DNA of 64,000 bases from Mytilus galloprovincialis (lineage: Eukaryota > Mollusca > Bivalvia > Mytilida > Mytilidae), in assembly GCF_965363235.1 (NCBI RefSeq), contig NC_134848.1:65786681-65850680 (forward strand), written 5' to 3'. A program made the translations under genes and the position numbers. The stretch's first letter is position 1, and each line of letters begins with the position of its first letter. The notes below the pieces were generated by a model. That model was given only the letters and a program-made list of their open reading frames with translations, was not told where the DNA came from and searched no databases. This document shows positions 62,171 to 64,000 of the stretch, piece by piece.

Positions 62171-63146
62171 CTGAGAGTATGTTTGTGGATCTATATGTAT
62201 CTATTTAGAATATACCACGATCCTTGTTAGTAATAAAAAAATGGCATTCTGTAGAAAATAAAAGTATCATATGTAGAAAACTTTTCCGTCTCTATTTTTA
62301 ACTCCCCTTTCTAGCAAAGCCCATTCCGCATAGTCAGCTATAAGAGGTCCCGAAATGACTTGCCTCGTTTTATATTTTGCTATCTAAAAACCTACCATGC
62401 TTTTAACTTATTGTAAGAACACTTAGTTTTTGATTTAATGAAACAATAACCTTTGCACGCAGCGTCTATATATGTCAATTTCCGGACGATTGTACGAACA
62501 TTAGCCTAATTCATGAAACACAATCTAAAGTAAGAACTGAAACTTCTCTATTAAATTTCCTTTCTCTATTTTTGTCTTTTTCTTGTTGGTACTATACCAT
62601 GCTCTGTAAACAAATAAAACCATCTGTGATTAATCAAAAACTAACTCTAGAGGACCTTTCAAGTTCATGGTAAATGTAAATTCTCTGTACGACTTATCAC
62701 ATGGCCGATTATAAATGATCTTATATAACAATGTCATTGGTCAAACATCGTAGTACACAAGATTAGTCAAATATGACAGAATTTTGTTTTGATATAGGAG
62801 GTGGCTACTTACAAGGAAATTTTAATAAAACGTAAAATTTATTAGAATGAAAGTTTAACAGATGACATAAACATCGTTATATCGGTGTCGTAATTGTCCG
62901 TTGGTATCTTCTGTGCGGACTTTTACTTGTCGTTCCTTCTTTTTCTTCTGTTTATCATGGCAATATGCCATTTTTTTGGACATTTGGTTTGTAGTTGAGA
63001 CCTTTTTATTGTTGTCCCTTTTTGGTCTAATAAAATGTTATCGGTTAATACTCTAAAACGAAACTTTCGCCTCTAATTAATGACATTTATCACTTATTTT
63101 TTCTTTCAAATTGGGCAGTTTTTCATATATTTTTTTTAATTTCTAG

Positions 63147-63278
63147 TGGCAAATTGTTGCAAATAACCACAATTGGAACAACCTTGTGCGACAAGGAATT
63201 ATCCAAAAACAGGAGAGACAGTTTGCATGCGGACCATGTGATAACGTTTGGTGGAGGAAAGTTCCAAGTCGGAAGCTT
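63147..63278 (+). CDS. SHFL: SHFL-like zinc-finger exon
   Basis: A 132-bp exon (44 codons) after a pyrimidine-rich acceptor (ttttttttaatttctag) with donor CTT|GTACGT. Its second half reads ERQFACGPCDNVWWRKVPSR, nearly the same as human SHFL [20 protein letters not shown]. It holds the first C-x2-C pair of the family's zinc ribbon and the WWR-x-VP signature. The human protein continues VSRCRKC, so the next pair should open the following exon, beyond 64000 or in the 0.7 kb after this exon (not seen there). This exon is what identifies the family. It is present once in the window. Confidence 0.85.
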
Positions 63279-64000
63279 GTACGTTGTTTTTAGTTGAAAT
63301 GTCTTATGAGGAGCACAGGTTTACTTGTTTTAAGCGTTGAGTACAATTATATTTTCAATTGACATAGCATATTGTCGTGATAGTGTTGTATTTGTGCCAT
63401 AATATTTTCACTTGACTATTGCTAGCGCATAATTTCGTGCTCGTCTTGGACCAAGTAATGGCGGATGTTATAAAAAAACACTTAGGAATTGTGTATGCTT
63501 TTTTAAGGATGATATGGTCGTAATAATATATAAACGGTTAATAATGTTTAACCCAGAAATAAATTACCAACCAAGCAGTCGGAAACCAGGTTGAAATAGA
63601 ACAAAAGAATCGAAGCTCTTTATTAGAGAAGGCGATAAATGTTTACTGTATTGTTTACTATAGTGACAATTTTTTTAAAAGTTAATAGAAACAAACAAAA
63701 CTGCAATTTTCTTCTCAATAACGAGGTGTTTTATTTCAAAAACACCATTTGCATAAGTTTTCAATTTATCTAGTACATAGTTAAGCAGAACAATTAGATA
63801 TCAAGTCGACGACATGGGTATCTTTCAAGTTGGATGACGAAAATGCATAACCTCCGATTTTTTTGAAAAAATTACCACGGGCGGAAAACATGTCAATCTA
63901 ATAGTTCAGTAATTTTCGTGTCTGCCCTTCCATTATGTGTCTAAAGAAAAAAATTCCAAAAAATAGGTACCAATTGTATCGAAAGAGAAAATCGAGTGCA
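63279..64000. other. Downstream SHFL intron, to window end
   Basis: No continuation of the zinc ribbon was found here, so the next SHFL exon probably lies outside the window. Confidence 0.4.

Overview
The window looks like nuclear DNA of a bivalve mollusc, most likely a mytilid mussel. It is strongly AT-rich, gene-poor and intron-rich. It is crowded with short interspersed repeats of a kind I associate from memory with Mytilus (several families recur here in both orientations), and its genes are typical molluscan ones. Species cannot be fixed without a search.

The largest structure is a duplicated block. Unit A (about 6330-28103, 21.8 kb) and unit B (about 47535-61891, 14.4 kb) are collinear, in the same orientation, and very similar. 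Each carries (i) a minus-strand, two-exon Shaw/KCNC-like voltage-gated K+ channel gene and (ii) plus-strand exons of a Shiftless (SHFL/C19orf66/RyDEN)-like gene, arranged divergently. The copies are damaged in complementary ways. Unit A has a complete channel but only the front exons of SHFL. Unit B has a channel that stops after S3, while its SHFL continues into the zinc-finger exon at 63147-63278, just outside the unit. The length difference is explained by indels: a 4.1 kb TIR transposon in the unit A intron (clean empty site in B), a 531 bp deletion in the unit B channel, a 1.9 kb A-only segment, and several small repeats. Whether this is a true segmental duplication or two haplotypes assembled in tandem cannot be decided from sequence alone.

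Between the units lies a 19 kb spacer with two plus-strand, RING-less TRIM-like genes (two B-boxes, coiled coil, NHL-type propeller). The one at 38478-40187 is intact (569 aa). The one at 28999-30702 is collinear with it but split by a single in-frame stop between coiled coil and propeller.

The rest is repeats: a tRNA-derived SINE (1391-1665), four or five high-copy repeat families (called R1-R5 here), a nested transposon with unusual GATCGTAGTG-type arrays, foldback elements, a 283 bp tandem duplication and minisatellites. No rRNA, CRISPR array, or retrovirus-like coding region was recognised. An SHFL-type gene next to TRIM-like genes hints at an innate-immunity neighbourhood, but that is inference.
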